This document shows positions 43,982 through 53,512 of a stretch of 64,000 nt of DNA, one piece after another; the first letter of the stretch is position 1, and the number at the start of each line of letters is the position of its first letter. The notes beneath the pieces are model-generated. The model ran no database searches and was not told the DNA's origin. It saw nothing but the letters and a program-made list of their open reading frames with translations. The position numbers were made by a program, and so were the translations under genes. Source of the stretch: Pseudomonadales bacterium (GTDB taxonomy: Bacteria; Pseudomonadota; Gammaproteobacteria; Pseudomonadales; Ketobacteraceae); the NCBI GenBank assembly GCA_002708905.1, contig PAPM01000011.1:124001-188000 (forward strand), given 5' to 3'.

Positions 43982-44160
43982 CAGGATTTATTCCGGCGAA
44001 TCATCGCCAAATACTGTTATTAAGGCTGCCTGTTGTGCGGCGAAAAGGGCTATTATAACGCCAGAACCCCGGGGGCGCGCCAGTTTATGAATAGAAGGTC
44101 GCACCGTTAGGGAATTCGAGGTGTCGACCTGAAAAGATGGCGCATCTGAACAGGGCCATG

Positions 44161-44187
44161 GAACTTTGCCTGTCAGCGTGGGTCTTT
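44161..44187 (+). promoter_or_regulatory. Sigma-E (RpoE/AlgU) type promoter of rpoE
   Basis: GAACTT (44161-44166) with 16 nt to TCTTT (44183-44187) fits the GAACTT-N16/17-TCnnA consensus of ECF sigma-E promoters. It lies 55 bp before the rpoE start and would allow autoregulation. Confidence 0.65.
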
Positions 44188-44241
44188 ATACATATGCTCC
44201 CTGTGAATGAAGTAGGGGGCCGGAATGGGGAGTTTTGATAG

Positions 44242-44817
44242 ATGGCTGAGCGTCATCCCGATCAGCTGTTGGTAGAGCGTGTACAGAAAGGTGATAAAAG
44301 AGCCTTTGACTTACTGGTAAAGAAATATCAACACAAAGTACTGGCAGTCATCAGTCGCTTTGTGAGAGACCCGGACGAGGCCATGGACGTGGCGCAGGAT
44401 GCTTTTGTAAAAGCCTACCGGGCTCTGGATCGATTTCGCGGAGACAGCGCATTTTATACGTGGATCTACCGCATTGCCGTGAATACGGCCAAGAACCACT
44501 TGGTATCGAAGGGGCGCAGGCCGCCGGACACGGATGTAGAAGTCAGTGACGCAGAATACTACAGCGGTGGCGATGCCTTGCATGAGTCCGCCGATCCCGA
44601 GAAAGAACTGATGCGGGATCAGTTGGAGCAGGTGGTGTATGAGGCATTACGTGAATTACCAGACGATTTGCGAACTGCGGTGACATTACGCGAATTCGAT
44701 GGTCTTAGTTATGAAGAGATTGCTGAAGTGATGGATTGTCCGGTTGGTACGGTCCGGTCCCGAATCTTTCGGGGGCGTGAAGCAATCGACAAGCGTATTC
44801 AGGCCATGCGGGCGTAA
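44242..44817 (+). CDS. rpoE: Envelope-stress ECF sigma factor RpoE/AlgU
   Basis: 191-aa ECF sigma factor that directs transcription of envelope-stress and, in Pseudomonas, alginate genes. Region 2 contains PDEAMDVAQDAFVKAYRAL and FYTWIYRIAVNTAKNHL; region 4 contains LSYEEIAEVMDCPVGTVRSRIFRGREA. GGGGAG lies 9 nt before the ATG. It heads the rpoE-rseA-rseB-rseC operon and is held inactive by RseA. Confidence 0.97.
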   Translation: MAERHPDQLLVERVQKGDKRAFDLLVKKYQHKVLAVISRFVRDPDEAMDVAQDAFVKAYRALDRFRGDSAFYTWIYRIAVNTAKNHLVSKGRRPPDTDVEVSDAEYYSGGDALHESADPEKELMRDQLEQVVYEALRELPDDLRTAVTLREFDGLSYEEIAEVMDCPVGTVRSRIFRGREAIDKRIQAMRA

Positions 44818-44863
44818 GCTCGTGAGCCGTATTTTAAAGCAGGTTAGAGCAGGTTAAAGGGTT

Positions 44864-45544
44864 ATGACTATGGGCAACAAAGACCTGGACAGGAGCACTG
44901 AGGAACTCTCGGCGCTGATGGATGGCGAAGTAAGTGAATTGGAACTGCGTCGGGTGCTGAACAGCATCGAACAGGATCAGGAACTGTGTCGTAAGTGGAG
45001 CCGTTACCATGTGGCCAGCGCAGTTATGCGTCGCCAGACCAGTGGTCAGGCTCAGGCTTGGTTGGATATGGATATTTCGTCCCGGGTACAAATGGCGATT
45101 GAGCAAGAGCCGGTTCCCGCTGTTGCCAAGTCGGGTCGCAGCTCTGTTGCGGCCCTGTTGAGCAAGCCCTTTGCCAACGTTGCGGTCGCAGCCTCTGTCT
45201 CGGCCGCAGTGATACTGGGCTGGCAGAACCTGGCCACCGGGCCATCGGTGCAGCAAGGTCCTGCGGTGGCTTCCAATGTGGTAAGCATGTCTCCCGTGGC
45301 CGTCTCCGGTAACAGCCCCTTGATGGCCGTTTCGCAAACCAATGGCGTTGCGGGCGCCAACCGGGTGATGCAGCCCGAGATGATTCGATATAATCCGGAG
45401 CTGGATGACCGTCTCAATTATTACCTCTTATCCCATTCCAGTAACGCAGCGGTTAATACTGCAGCTGGAGTCACACCTTACGCCCGTGTGGTGACGGTAA
45501 AGCCGTCCCCCAAAGGAGCCGCTGCGGTTAATGCGGGGCAGTGA
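44864..45544 (+). CDS. rseA: Anti-sigma factor RseA/MucA
   Basis: 226-aa inner membrane anti-sigma factor. The N-terminal cytoplasmic domain (1-80; STEELSALMDGEVSELELRR) binds RpoE. One membrane helix lies about 104-122 (NVAVAASVSAAVILGW). The periplasmic part is the target of DegS/AlgW and RseP proteolysis that frees the sigma factor. The C-terminus ends TVNAGQ-like, unlike the hydrophobic DegS-binding ends of porins, as expected for substrate. Start at 44864 follows a weak ribosome binding site; an ATG at 44870 is also possible. Confidence 0.92.
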   Translation: MTMGNKDLDRSTEELSALMDGEVSELELRRVLNSIEQDQELCRKWSRYHVASAVMRRQTSGQAQAWLDMDISSRVQMAIEQEPVPAVAKSGRSSVAALLSKPFANVAVAASVSAAVILGWQNLATGPSVQQGPAVASNVVSMSPVAVSGNSPLMAVSQTNGVAGANRVMQPEMIRYNPELDDRLNYYLLSHSSNAAVNTAAGVTPYARVVTVKPSPKGAAAVNAGQ

Positions 45545-45548
45545 CCGA

Positions 45549-46508
45549 ATGATCAAGTGGCGTTCCAGTTTGTCCCTGATTTTGGTGGGTGCGTTACTGG
45601 GCCCGCTAGCCTATGCCGAAGAACAGTCTGTCCAGGACTGGTTGATCTCCAAGTTGGATACCGGCAAGCATTCCAGTTTTAGTGGCCATTCCGTCCTGCT
45701 CTCGGGCGGGCAACTCGTGTCTTTAAAGGTGTTTCACGCCCCGGTTGATGGCGAAGTTTGGGAGCGCGTGGTGCACATGAGCGGTGAACCGGCGGAGATC
45801 ATTCGCAAGGGGAGCGCGGTTTTTTGCCTCCACCCCCAACAGTCTACCGGCGTCGCTATGAAGTCACCCATGCGTCGTTGGAGCGCACTTGATGAGGGTA
45901 TGCGATCAGTATCCCGCTACTACAAGTTTGAGCGCTCCGGTGTCGAGCGGGTAGCTGGGCGCGAAGCTGTGCGTCTGAACTTGTCGCCCATGGACGCGCA
46001 CCGTTATGGGTATAGCCTGTGGGTTGATACCCAGTCCGGTGTACTGTTGCGAAGCCAAACCCTCCCTGCCTCAGGTGACCCACTGGAAGTGTTTGAATTC
46101 GTTAGTATCAATTTGGGTCAACCGCTCACCGCGGAGGATTTTGAGCCGGGTCAGGGGTTGAACCGGTCGGTCGGCGCTAGTCCTTTGCCCGGCGTTGACA
46201 ACGAGCCTCCAGCACAACACTGGGTGCCGGAATGGCTGCCTGAAGGCTTTGTGGAATCCCAGCGGGTGGCCAGGTTCCAGGGGCAGGGACAGGTTACCAC
46301 TCGGGCTTATACGGATGGTCTTGCATCGTTTACCGTATTCCATGAACCACGGCCAAAACCGATCAACGAAAACACCAGCATGCGGGGGGCTACCGTGGCA
46401 GTTCACCGCAATCTACCCGGGGCTATGGTCACGGTAGTGGGGGAGATACCTCTGGAAACCGCGGAGCGCATCGCCGCCAGTGTAAAACCCTTGGCGGATG
46501 CCCACTGA
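45549..46508 (+). CDS. rseB: Sigma-E regulatory protein RseB/MucB
   Basis: 319 aa from ATG 45549, 4 bp after rseA. A signal peptide (about 1-22, ending AYA) exports it to the periplasm, where RseB binds RseA and shields it from proteolysis until lipid or lipopolysaccharide signals release it. The N-terminal LolA-like beta domain and smaller C-terminal MucB/RseB domain (from about residue 220, WVPEWLPEGFVESQRV) are both recognisable. Length agrees with E. coli RseB (318 aa). Confidence 0.93.
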   Translation: MIKWRSSLSLILVGALLGPLAYAEEQSVQDWLISKLDTGKHSSFSGHSVLLSGGQLVSLKVFHAPVDGEVWERVVHMSGEPAEIIRKGSAVFCLHPQQSTGVAMKSPMRRWSALDEGMRSVSRYYKFERSGVERVAGREAVRLNLSPMDAHRYGYSLWVDTQSGVLLRSQTLPASGDPLEVFEFVSINLGQPLTAEDFEPGQGLNRSVGASPLPGVDNEPPAQHWVPEWLPEGFVESQRVARFQGQGQVTTRAYTDGLASFTVFHEPRPKPINENTSMRGATVAVHRNLPGAMVTVVGEIPLETAERIAASVKPLADAH

Positions 46509-46548
46509 TTGGTTACAGTGGAATTTATTATTTCCATGTGGCGATGTC

Positions 46549-46989
46549 ATGATTGAAGAAACCGGTCGTGTTGTGGCGAAAGACCCTGGGTATGCCTGGG
46601 TGGAGACGATCAGGCAGTCCGCTTGTGACAGCTGCTCGGCCAAAAGCGGCTGTGGTCACAGTGCATTGGCGAAGTTAGGTCGCAATGCCATTCACATGCA
46701 GGCACAGTGTGATATAGACGTCTCAATCGGAGATCAGGTGATTGTGGGCGTTCCCGAGGAAATTATGCTGAAAAGCTCGTTACTAGCTTATCTCATGCCG
46801 CTCTTAGCCATGCTGGTGGCTGTTTTGGTGGCGGACGAGCTTTGGGGTAAGGACCTGCTCACGGCGTTGTCCGGACTGGCGGGCCTGGGTATTGGATTCG
46901 TTGCCTTGCGCTGGCATTTTCATCGCAACCGTCATGATGAGCGCTACCAGCCCGTAGTTTTGCGCCGCCTCTGCGGCGGGCCTCAGTGA
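46549..46989 (+). CDS. rseC: SoxR-reducing / sigma-E system protein RseC
   Basis: 146 aa from ATG 46549. The cytoplasmic N-terminus carries the Cys cluster C-x-x-C-x5-C (ACDSCSAKSGCGHS), and two membrane helices follow (about 84-103 and 106-124). RseC/MucC modulates the sigma-E response and, together with Rsx/Rnf proteins, reduces the SoxR iron-sulfur cluster. It is last in the rpoE operon here. No mucD (periplasmic protease) follows, in contrast to Pseudomonas. Confidence 0.9.
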   Translation: MIEETGRVVAKDPGYAWVETIRQSACDSCSAKSGCGHSALAKLGRNAIHMQAQCDIDVSIGDQVIVGVPEEIMLKSSLLAYLMPLLAMLVAVLVADELWGKDLLTALSGLAGLGIGFVALRWHFHRNRHDERYQPVVLRRLCGGPQ

Positions 46990-47116
46990 CTACTGGAATC
47001 CTTTTATAACTCAGTTGGTTATGGCCTGCTCATTCATCTAATGCAAGTACCGGTGAAAATCGGTAGAATTGCCGCAGTTTTTCCCTATGACCCCTTAATT
47101 GAAGTACACCGCGCCT

Positions 47117-48916
47117 GTGACAGACATCAGCCACATTCGAAACTTTTCCATTATTGCCCACATTGACCATGGCAAATCCACTTTGGCAGACCGCTTTATC
47201 CAGGAATGCGGAGGCCTGACGGAGCGCGAGATGGCCGCTCAAGTACTTGATTCCATGGATATCGAACGTGAGCGGGGGATTACCATCAAGGCCCAGAGCG
47301 TGACGCTCTACTACCAGTCTAAGAACGGTGAGAAGTTCCAGCTTAACTTTATCGATACCCCCGGGCATGTGGACTTTTCCTATGAAGTGTCCCGTTCATT
47401 GTCTGCCTGTGAAGGCGCCCTGCTGGTGGTCGATGCAGGCCAGGGGGTGGAAGCCCAATCGGTAGCGAACTGTTATACCGCCATCGATCAGGGGCTGGAG
47501 GTGATGCCGGTTCTGAACAAAATAGACCTGCCCCAGGCGGAACCAGAGCGGGTTGCGCAGGAAATTGAGGAGATAATCGGGATTGAAGCCACCGATGCCG
47601 CCCAGGTGAGCGCCAAAACCGGCTTGGGCGTTCCGGACCTGCTGGAACGGCTGGTGCACACCATTCCGCCACCTCAGGGTGATCGTGAGGGTAAGTTGCA
47701 ATGCTTGATCATTGATTCCTGGTTCGATAACTATCTGGGGGTTGTTTCCCTGATTCGGGTGGTGGACGGCCGCATTCGCAAGGGCGAAAAAATCCGGGTC
47801 AAGTCCACCGGACGTGATCATGTGGTGGACGCGGTTGGGGTGTTTACACCCAAGCGTTTGGAAACCGATGTGTTGGAAGCCGGAGAAGTAGGCTTCCTGG
47901 TGGCCGGGATCAAGGATATCCACGGCGCCCCGGTGGGTGACACCCTGACCCATACCAAAACCCCCGAAGTACCCAGTCTGGCGGGCTTCAAGCGGGTGAA
48001 ACCTCAGGTTTATGCCGGTTTGTTCCCGGTCAGTTCCGATGACTATGAACACTTCCGGGATGCCCTGGGCAAGTTGAGCCTGAACGATGCTTCTCTGCAC
48101 TATGAGCCGGAAACCTCGGATGCTTTGGGGTTCGGTTTCCGTTGCGGATTCCTCGGCATGCTGCACATGGAGATCATCCAGGAACGGCTGGAGCGGGAAT
48201 ACGACCTTGACCTGATTACCACTGCACCCACTGTGGTGTATGAACTGCTGTTAAAAAGCGGTGAGACGATATTGGTGGACAACCCCTCTGATTTACCCGA
48301 TCCGTCCAAGGTGGAGGAATTCAGAGAACCCATTGCCGATGTCAATATTCTGGTGCCCCAAGATTATCTGGGGAACGTGATTACCCTGTGCGTGGAAAAG
48401 CGCGGCGTCCAGAAAAACATGCAGTTTATGGGCAATCAGGTGGCTTTGCACTATGAAGTGCCCATGAGCGAAGTGGTGCTGGATTTCTTTGACAAGCTGA
48501 AGTCCACCAGTCGTGGTTATGCCTCTCTGGACTATACCTTCAAACGTTTTGAAGCCAGCAGCCTGGTGCGCGTGGATGTGATGATCAACGGTGAGAAAGT
48601 GGATGCCCTGGCCATTATCTGTCACCGCGATCAGGCCGATTACCGGGGTAGAGCCTTGACTGAGCGTATGAAAGAGCTCATTCCCCGGCAGATGTTCGAT
48701 GTGGCTATCCAGGCGGCCATCGGAAGTAAAATTATTGCCCGTCAAACGGTCAAAGCACTGCGCAAGAACGTTCTGGCCAAGTGCTACGGTGGTGATGTCA
48801 GCCGTAAACGCAAGCTGCTGGAAAAACAAAAAGAAGGCAAGAAACGCATGAAACAAGTGGGCAGGGTGGAGATTCCCCAGGATGCGTTCCTGGCTGTATT
48901 AAAGGTGGATAAGTAA
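47117..48916 (+). CDS. lepA: Elongation factor 4 (LepA)
   Basis: 599 aa from GTG 47117, which gives the standard N-terminus [21 protein letters not shown] and the same length as E. coli LepA; an in-frame TTG at 47099 is rejected. GTPase motifs: [23 protein letters not shown]. Domain II, III, V and the LepA-specific C-terminal domain ([20 protein letters not shown]) are all present. It acts on the ribosome during initiation/elongation under stress. It starts the lepA-lepB-DUF4845-rnc-era-recO-pdxJ-acpS series. Confidence 0.97.
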   Translation: MTDISHIRNFSIIAHIDHGKSTLADRFIQECGGLTEREMAAQVLDSMDIERERGITIKAQSVTLYYQSKNGEKFQLNFIDTPGHVDFSYEVSRSLSACEGALLVVDAGQGVEAQSVANCYTAIDQGLEVMPVLNKIDLPQAEPERVAQEIEEIIGIEATDAAQVSAKTGLGVPDLLERLVHTIPPPQGDREGKLQCLIIDSWFDNYLGVVSLIRVVDGRIRKGEKIRVKSTGRDHVVDAVGVFTPKRLETDVLEAGEVGFLVAGIKDIHGAPVGDTLTHTKTPEVPSLAGFKRVKPQVYAGLFPVSSDDYEHFRDALGKLSLNDASLHYEPETSDALGFGFRCGFLGMLHMEIIQERLEREYDLDLITTAPTVVYELLLKSGETILVDNPSDLPDPSKVEEFREPIADVNILVPQDYLGNVITLCVEKRGVQKNMQFMGNQVALHYEVPMSEVVLDFFDKLKSTSRGYASLDYTFKRFEASSLVRVDVMINGEKVDALAIICHRDQADYRGRALTERMKELIPRQMFDVAIQAAIGSKIIARQTVKALRKNVLAKCYGGDVSRKRKLLEKQKEGKKRMKQVGRVEIPQDAFLAVLKVDK

Positions 48917-48919
48917 AGA

Positions 48920-49669
48920 ATGGATTTTGATTTTGCAATAGTCCTGGTGGCCCTGGTCGCCTTTACGGGGTTCTTTTATCTTCTGGATTTGCTGGTACTT
49001 AAACGTAAACGTGCTGCGGATGCAGCGGCACCCCAGTGGGTGGAGTTCCCCGCTTCGTTTTTTCCCGTACTGGTGATCGTGCTGGTGCTGCGCTCGTTTT
49101 TGATTGAGCCGTTCAAGATTCCCACCGGTTCTATGATTCCCACCCTGTTGGTTGGGGACTACATATTGGTCAACAAGTTCGCCTATGGCCTGCGCCTACC
49201 CATTCTCGGTACAGAGATTATTCCCATCGGTGAACCTGAAACTGGCGATATCATGGTATTCAAATACCCTGAAAACCCGAGCATCAACTACATTAAAAGA
49301 GTGGTTGGTGTGCCCGGAGATGAGATCCGATATGAGAACAAGGTCATCTATTTGAACGGAGAACCGGTCAATCAGGTGCTGGAAGCTCAACTTCCTCCCG
49401 CCCAACCGCAAATTAAAATCTATAATGAGACACTGGGTGGCATTGAACACGATATTATGATCACCTTGGAACGGCCGGCTGAGCGCGCAAAAACCTGGAC
49501 AGTACCGGAAGGGCATTACTTCGTTTTGGGTGATAATCGCGATAACAGCCGTGACAGCCGATTCTGGGGGTTCGTGCCGGATAAATATGTGGTCGGCAGG
49601 GCATTTGCCATCTGGATGAGTATGCCAGGATGGGTGCCCAGCTTTGAGCGCAACCGTTTTGTGGAATAA
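48920..49669 (+). CDS. lepB: Signal peptidase I
   Basis: 249-aa inner membrane serine protease that removes signal peptides from exported proteins. Two N-terminal helices (about 4-26 and 45-62) are followed by the catalytic domain. The nucleophile is S71 in PTGSMIPTL, the general base is K126 in YIKRVVGVPGDEI, and the late motif GDNRDNSRDSRFWGFVP is intact. It follows lepA by 3 bp, the classic lep operon. Confidence 0.96.
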   Translation: MDFDFAIVLVALVAFTGFFYLLDLLVLKRKRAADAAAPQWVEFPASFFPVLVIVLVLRSFLIEPFKIPTGSMIPTLLVGDYILVNKFAYGLRLPILGTEIIPIGEPETGDIMVFKYPENPSINYIKRVVGVPGDEIRYENKVIYLNGEPVNQVLEAQLPPAQPQIKIYNETLGGIEHDIMITLERPAERAKTWTVPEGHYFVLGDNRDNSRDSRFWGFVPDKYVVGRAFAIWMSMPGWVPSFERNRFVE

Positions 49670-49696
49670 AGCGGTACTTGGTCAGAGGTAAAAACC

Positions 49697-50074
49697 ATGG
49701 GTATCAACAAGAATAAGCAGATCGGCTCGTCAATGTATGCAACCATGTTCATCATCCTGGTGCTGATTTTCATAGCGGTGACCGCTATGAAATTATGGTC
49801 CCCGTATTTTGATGATATGGCCGTCAAGACTGCGCTGAAGAACATCGCAGAAGAGGAAGCCACCCGGACCATGGGGCCGAAAGATATTCGTGCAACCCTC
49901 AATAAGCGCCTTCAGGTAAACAGTGTTACTTTGGACAAAGACGAAATCATCATCAAAAAAGAAGATGGTGAGGTCACCATTGATGTCGTTTATGAACGCA
50001 GGATTCCTTTGTACGGCAATATAGATGCCGTGCTCAGTTTCAATCATAATGCGACCGTTACTCCCAAGCGTTAA
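49697..50074 (+). CDS. DUF4845 membrane protein
   Basis: 125 aa with one N-terminal membrane helix (about 15-34, MYATMFIILVLIFIAVTAM) and a periplasmic domain of about 85 residues with a beta-strand-rich end (EVTIDVVYERRIPLYGNID). This is the DUF4845 family that lies between lepB and rnc in many Pseudomonadales and has no established function. It overlaps rnc by one nucleotide (TAATG), so translation is probably coupled. Context suggests a link to secretion, but nothing in the sequence proves it. Confidence 0.85.
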   Translation: MGINKNKQIGSSMYATMFIILVLIFIAVTAMKLWSPYFDDMAVKTALKNIAEEEATRTMGPKDIRATLNKRLQVNSVTLDKDEIIIKKEDGEVTIDVVYERRIPLYGNIDAVLSFNHNATVTPKR

Positions 50075-50766
50075 TGGACACAAACCTCCTTGAACTCAGC
50101 CGCACTATAGATTATCAATTTCAGCAAAACGAACTGCTGGAACTGGCACTTACCCACCGTAGCCACAATGGATCACATAATAACGAGAGACTGGAGTTCC
50201 TGGGGGACTCCATTCTTAACTTTGTTATCGGCGAAGCCCTGTTTCAGAAATTTCCCAAAGCCAGGGAAGGTCAACTCAGTCGTCTCCGGGCCACTCTGGT
50301 GAAGGGTGCTACTCTGACGAAGGTTGCCAAGCAGCTGGAGTTGGGGCCCAGTTTGAGGTTGGGGCCGGGGGAAATGAAATCCGGTGGTCATCGCCGGGAT
50401 TCCATTCTGGCGGATGCGGTGGAGGCCATCATCGGTGCCGTCTATCTGGATGCCGGGATGGTTCAGGCGCAGAAGCTGATCCTGAACTGGTTTCAGCAGC
50501 GCTTGGATGGCATTACGCTGGACGATACCACCAAGGATAACAAGACCCGTTTGCAGGAATTACTGCAGGCGCGCAAACTGGGATTGCCGGACTATGACAT
50601 CGTGGATGTGTCTGGAAAATCCCATGCGCAAAAATTTGTAGTCAGTTGCAATGTGCCGGAACTGTTGTTGTCTGCCACTGCCGAGGGGCAGAGCCGACGC
50701 CAGGCGGAGCAGATTGCAGCTGGAAAAGTACTGGCTGAATTGGAAGGTGATGAAAGTGGCGGATAA
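50074..50766 (+). CDS. rnc: Ribonuclease III
   Basis: 230-aa double-strand-specific endoribonuclease that processes rRNA precursors and regulates mRNAs. The catalytic signature [20 protein letters not shown] lies near residue 38, with the second acidic pair in [18 protein letters not shown]. The C-terminal double-stranded RNA-binding domain covers about 155-225. The start overlaps the previous stop by one nucleotide, and its end overlaps era by 17 nt. Confidence 0.97.
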   Translation: MDTNLLELSRTIDYQFQQNELLELALTHRSHNGSHNNERLEFLGDSILNFVIGEALFQKFPKAREGQLSRLRATLVKGATLTKVAKQLELGPSLRLGPGEMKSGGHRRDSILADAVEAIIGAVYLDAGMVQAQKLILNWFQQRLDGITLDDTTKDNKTRLQELLQARKLGLPDYDIVDVSGKSHAQKFVVSCNVPELLLSATAEGQSRRQAEQIAAGKVLAELEGDESGG

Positions 50767-51658
50767 TACTCGCTGTGGTTACGTGGCGATCGTGGGGCGA
50801 CCCAATGTGGGTAAGTCCACGTTGATGAATCACCTGCTGGGTCAGAAGATCAGTATTACTTCCCGCAAGCCGCAGACTACCCGTCATCGTGTGCTGGGCA
50901 TCAAGACCGAGGGTGCAGTCCAGGCAATCTATGTGGATACTCCCGGAATCCATCAACAGGAGCCAAAAGCCATTAACCGCATGATGAATCGGGCCGCCAC
51001 CGGTTCGGTGAAGGATGTGGACGTGATCGTGATGGTGGTGGATGGCCTGAAATGGAATGAAGGGGACGAGCATGTGTTGCAAAAACTGCGTTCCAATCGG
51101 GCTCCGGTCATCCTCGCTATCAACAAATTGGATGCCATCGAGGATAAGGCGGCTTTGTTGCCTCATATTGAGGAGCTGTCAAAGAAGCGGGAATTCGCTG
51201 CTATTGTTCCCATCTCCGCCCTGCGCAATCGTCAGCTGGAGCAGTTGGAGGAAGAAATCTTCCAACGCCTGCCGGTCAGCGAATTCTTCTATCCTGAAGA
51301 CCAGATTACCGATCGTTCCATGCGCTTTCTGGCGGCCGAGACAGTGCGTGAAAAACTGATGCGCCAACTGGGCAAGGAGTTACCTTACTCCTGCTCGGTG
51401 GAAATTGAAGAATTTGAATTCGATAACAATGTCTGGCATATCAGTGCGCTGATTCTGGTGGAGAAAGCCAGCCAGAAACGGATTGTGATTGGGGACAAAG
51501 GTGATCGTTTGCGCAAAGTGGGAACCGAAGCCCGCCAGGATATCGAGAAACTGATGGAGGCCAAGGTCATGCTGAAGCTTTGGGTGAAAGTCAAGAGCGG
51601 TTGGTCTGACGACGAGCGTGCACTGCGTAGCCTGGGCTACGATGATGGCCAATACTGA
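50750..51658 (+). CDS. era: GTPase Era
   Basis: 302 aa from ATG 50750 (GTG 50756, six nt on, is also plausible with GGAAGG upstream). Era binds the 3' end of 16S rRNA and assists 30S assembly. G1 is [11 protein letters not shown]3 is DTPGIH, G4 is NKLD. The C-terminal KH domain is marked by [20 protein letters not shown]. It lies within the rnc-era-recO block with overlaps on both sides, as in most gammaproteobacteria. Confidence 0.96.
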   Translation: MKVADNTRCGYVAIVGRPNVGKSTLMNHLLGQKISITSRKPQTTRHRVLGIKTEGAVQAIYVDTPGIHQQEPKAINRMMNRAATGSVKDVDVIVMVVDGLKWNEGDEHVLQKLRSNRAPVILAINKLDAIEDKAALLPHIEELSKKREFAAIVPISALRNRQLEQLEEEIFQRLPVSEFFYPEDQITDRSMRFLAAETVREKLMRQLGKELPYSCSVEIEEFEFDNNVWHISALILVEKASQKRIVIGDKGDRLRKVGTEARQDIEKLMEAKVMLKLWVKVKSGWSDDERALRSLGYDDGQY

Positions 51659-52361
51659 CCTCGGTTATCTACTCCATAGTCGCCCGTATCAGGATAGCAG
51701 TGTCATCTGCGATTTTTTGCTGGAGCATCATGGCAGAGTGTCGCTGTTGTATAAAGGCGTGCGTAAGTCTGGTAAGCAGGGGGCCAAGGGCCGTTTGCTG
51801 CAGCCGTTTTCTCCGCTTGCGGTCAGCTTTGAAGGGCGTAATGAACTCAAGTCCGGCCGTTTGCTGGAAGCCGCCGGGGCTCCTGTTTTTCTGGTGGGGG
51901 CTCAACTTTACAGCGGATTGTATGTGAACGAGCTGCTGGTTCGGCTGCTGCACCGGGAAGAACCCAGCCCGCCTTTGTTTGAGTATTACCGCCAGGTTAT
52001 CCAATCCCTGAAATCACTGCAGATCGAGCCGGTGCTGCGACGCTTTGAGCGACACCTGTTACAGGAACTGGGCTACGAACTCACCCTGCAATGGGATGTG
52101 GAGGGGAATTCCATCAACCCTGATATGCATTATCTCTATGTGCCGGACCAGGGGTTCTCTCCCACCTCGTCTGCTGGTTTGAACCAACCCCTGCGCCAAC
52201 ATAGCTTTTCCGGTCAGCACTTGCTTGCCATTGAGCAGCACGATTATGATGAACCTGAGGTGGCGAAAGCAGCCAAAAGATTGATCCGGTTGGCGTTGGC
52301 GCCCCATCTGGGTGACAAACCATTGCACAGTCGGGAACTGTTTAAACAACTCACACCGTAA
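51642..52361 (+). CDS. recO: DNA repair protein RecO
   Basis: 239 aa from ATG 51642, 17 nt inside era. RecO loads RecA on SSB-coated DNA with RecR and anneals strands. The N-terminal OB fold ([20 protein letters not shown], near residue 5) is well conserved, and a helical C-terminal domain follows ([20 protein letters not shown]). The zinc-binding cysteines of some RecO proteins are absent, as in E. coli. Length is normal. Confidence 0.93.
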   Translation: MMANTDLGYLLHSRPYQDSSVICDFLLEHHGRVSLLYKGVRKSGKQGAKGRLLQPFSPLAVSFEGRNELKSGRLLEAAGAPVFLVGAQLYSGLYVNELLVRLLHREEPSPPLFEYYRQVIQSLKSLQIEPVLRRFERHLLQELGYELTLQWDVEGNSINPDMHYLYVPDQGFSPTSSAGLNQPLRQHSFSGQHLLAIEQHDYDEPEVAKAAKRLIRLALAPHLGDKPLHSRELFKQLTP

Positions 52362-52377
52362 CTCAAAGGTTAAGCTC

Positions 52378-53121
52378 GTGCAGAATCAACACAATCGAAT
52401 TTTATTGGGTGTCAACGTGGATCACATAGCCACTTTGCGACAGGCCCGTGGCACCCGCTATCCCGACCCGGTCCAGGCTGCCATGGTGGCTGAGGAAGCC
52501 GGCGCGGACGGCATAACGGTACACTTACGAGAAGACCGTCGCCATATTCAGGAGCGTGATGTTCGGGTAATGGTGGAAACCCTGCAAACCAGAATGAATC
52601 TGGAAATGGCGGTTACCGAAGAAATGATTGAGTTTGCTCTCAGTGTGTCACCGGCCCACTGTTGCCTGGTTCCGGAGAAGCGGGAGGAGTTGACGACGGA
52701 AGGTGGTTTGGATGTGGCTGGTCAGTTCGAGCGGGTACAGAGTGCAGTCACGCAGTTGGCGAAAGCGGGCATTGAGGTGTCGCTGTTTATCGATGCTGAC
52801 CCGGAACAGATTCAGGCGGCCAAGCGCTCCGGTGCGCCGGTGATTGAGATTCATACCGGCGCCTTTGCGGATGCCGAATCCGGGCAGGAGCAACAGGCAG
52901 AATTACAGCGCATTAAGGACGGTGTCCTGTTGGGTAACGAATTGGGGCTGGTGGTCAATGCCGGTCACGGTTTGAATTACCACAATGTGGAACCTATTGC
53001 TGCCATCCCGGGTATTAATGAATTGAACATTGGCCATGGTATTATGGCGCGGGCGATGTTTACCGGTCTGGGAGAAGCCGTGCGCGAAATGAAACGTTTG
53101 ATGTTGCAGGCCAGTGCATGA
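52378..53121 (+). CDS. pdxJ: Pyridoxine 5'-phosphate synthase
   Basis: 247 aa from GTG 52378 (AAAGG 9 nt upstream); an earlier in-frame ATG would start inside recO. It condenses 1-deoxy-D-xylulose 5-phosphate with 3-amino-1-hydroxyacetone 1-phosphate to pyridoxine 5'-phosphate, the last ring-forming step of vitamin B6 synthesis. [35 protein letters not shown] and [10 protein letters not shown] are the expected active-site segments of this TIM barrel. It overlaps acpS by 4 nt. Confidence 0.96.
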   Translation: MQNQHNRILLGVNVDHIATLRQARGTRYPDPVQAAMVAEEAGADGITVHLREDRRHIQERDVRVMVETLQTRMNLEMAVTEEMIEFALSVSPAHCCLVPEKREELTTEGGLDVAGQFERVQSAVTQLAKAGIEVSLFIDADPEQIQAAKRSGAPVIEIHTGAFADAESGQEQQAELQRIKDGVLLGNELGLVVNAGHGLNYHNVEPIAAIPGINELNIGHGIMARAMFTGLGEAVREMKRLMLQASA

Positions 53122-53495
53122 TTCTGGGCATCGGCACGGACATTGTGACGGTTGCACGCATGGCGAATAAGCTGGATGGCAATGGAGATCGTTTTGCCAA
53201 GCGCTTGTTGACAGAATCAGAGTACGCCGAGTACGCAACCAAGCATAACGGCGCGGCCTATCTTGCCAAGCGTTTTGCCGCCAAGGAAGCGACCGTCAAG
53301 GCTATGGGTACCGGGTTCGCGGATGGTATCACCTGGAAGCACGTCTGTGTACGTAACAACGATAAGGGCGCCCCTTATATAGAGCTGAGCGGGCCGGCCC
53401 GGGACAAGGCTTTGGCGATGGGGGTGCAGCATGTCCATTTGTCCATCTCGGATGAAAGGGAGCACGCTGTCGCTTTTGTGATTCTGGAATCCTGA
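53118..53495 (+). CDS. acpS: Holo-acyl carrier protein synthase
   Basis: 125-aa phosphopantetheinyl transferase that converts apo-ACP to holo-ACP with CoA as donor. The magnesium-binding Asp is in [15 protein letters not shown] and the glutamate in [18 protein letters not shown]. Length is typical. It overlaps the pdxJ stop in ATGA and ends the block; gacS converges from the other strand 17 bp away with no clear terminator between. Confidence 0.96.
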   Translation: MILGIGTDIVTVARMANKLDGNGDRFAKRLLTESEYAEYATKHNGAAYLAKRFAAKEATVKAMGTGFADGITWKHVCVRNNDKGAPYIELSGPARDKALAMGVQHVHLSISDEREHAVAFVILES

Positions 53496-53512
53496 AGTCT
53501 ATAATCCGGATT

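Noticed and set aside
42848-44023. Long open frame (391 codons) on + opposite nadB
   Set aside because: Lies wholly antisense to a clear L-aspartate oxidase; composition of the product is that of a shadow frame.
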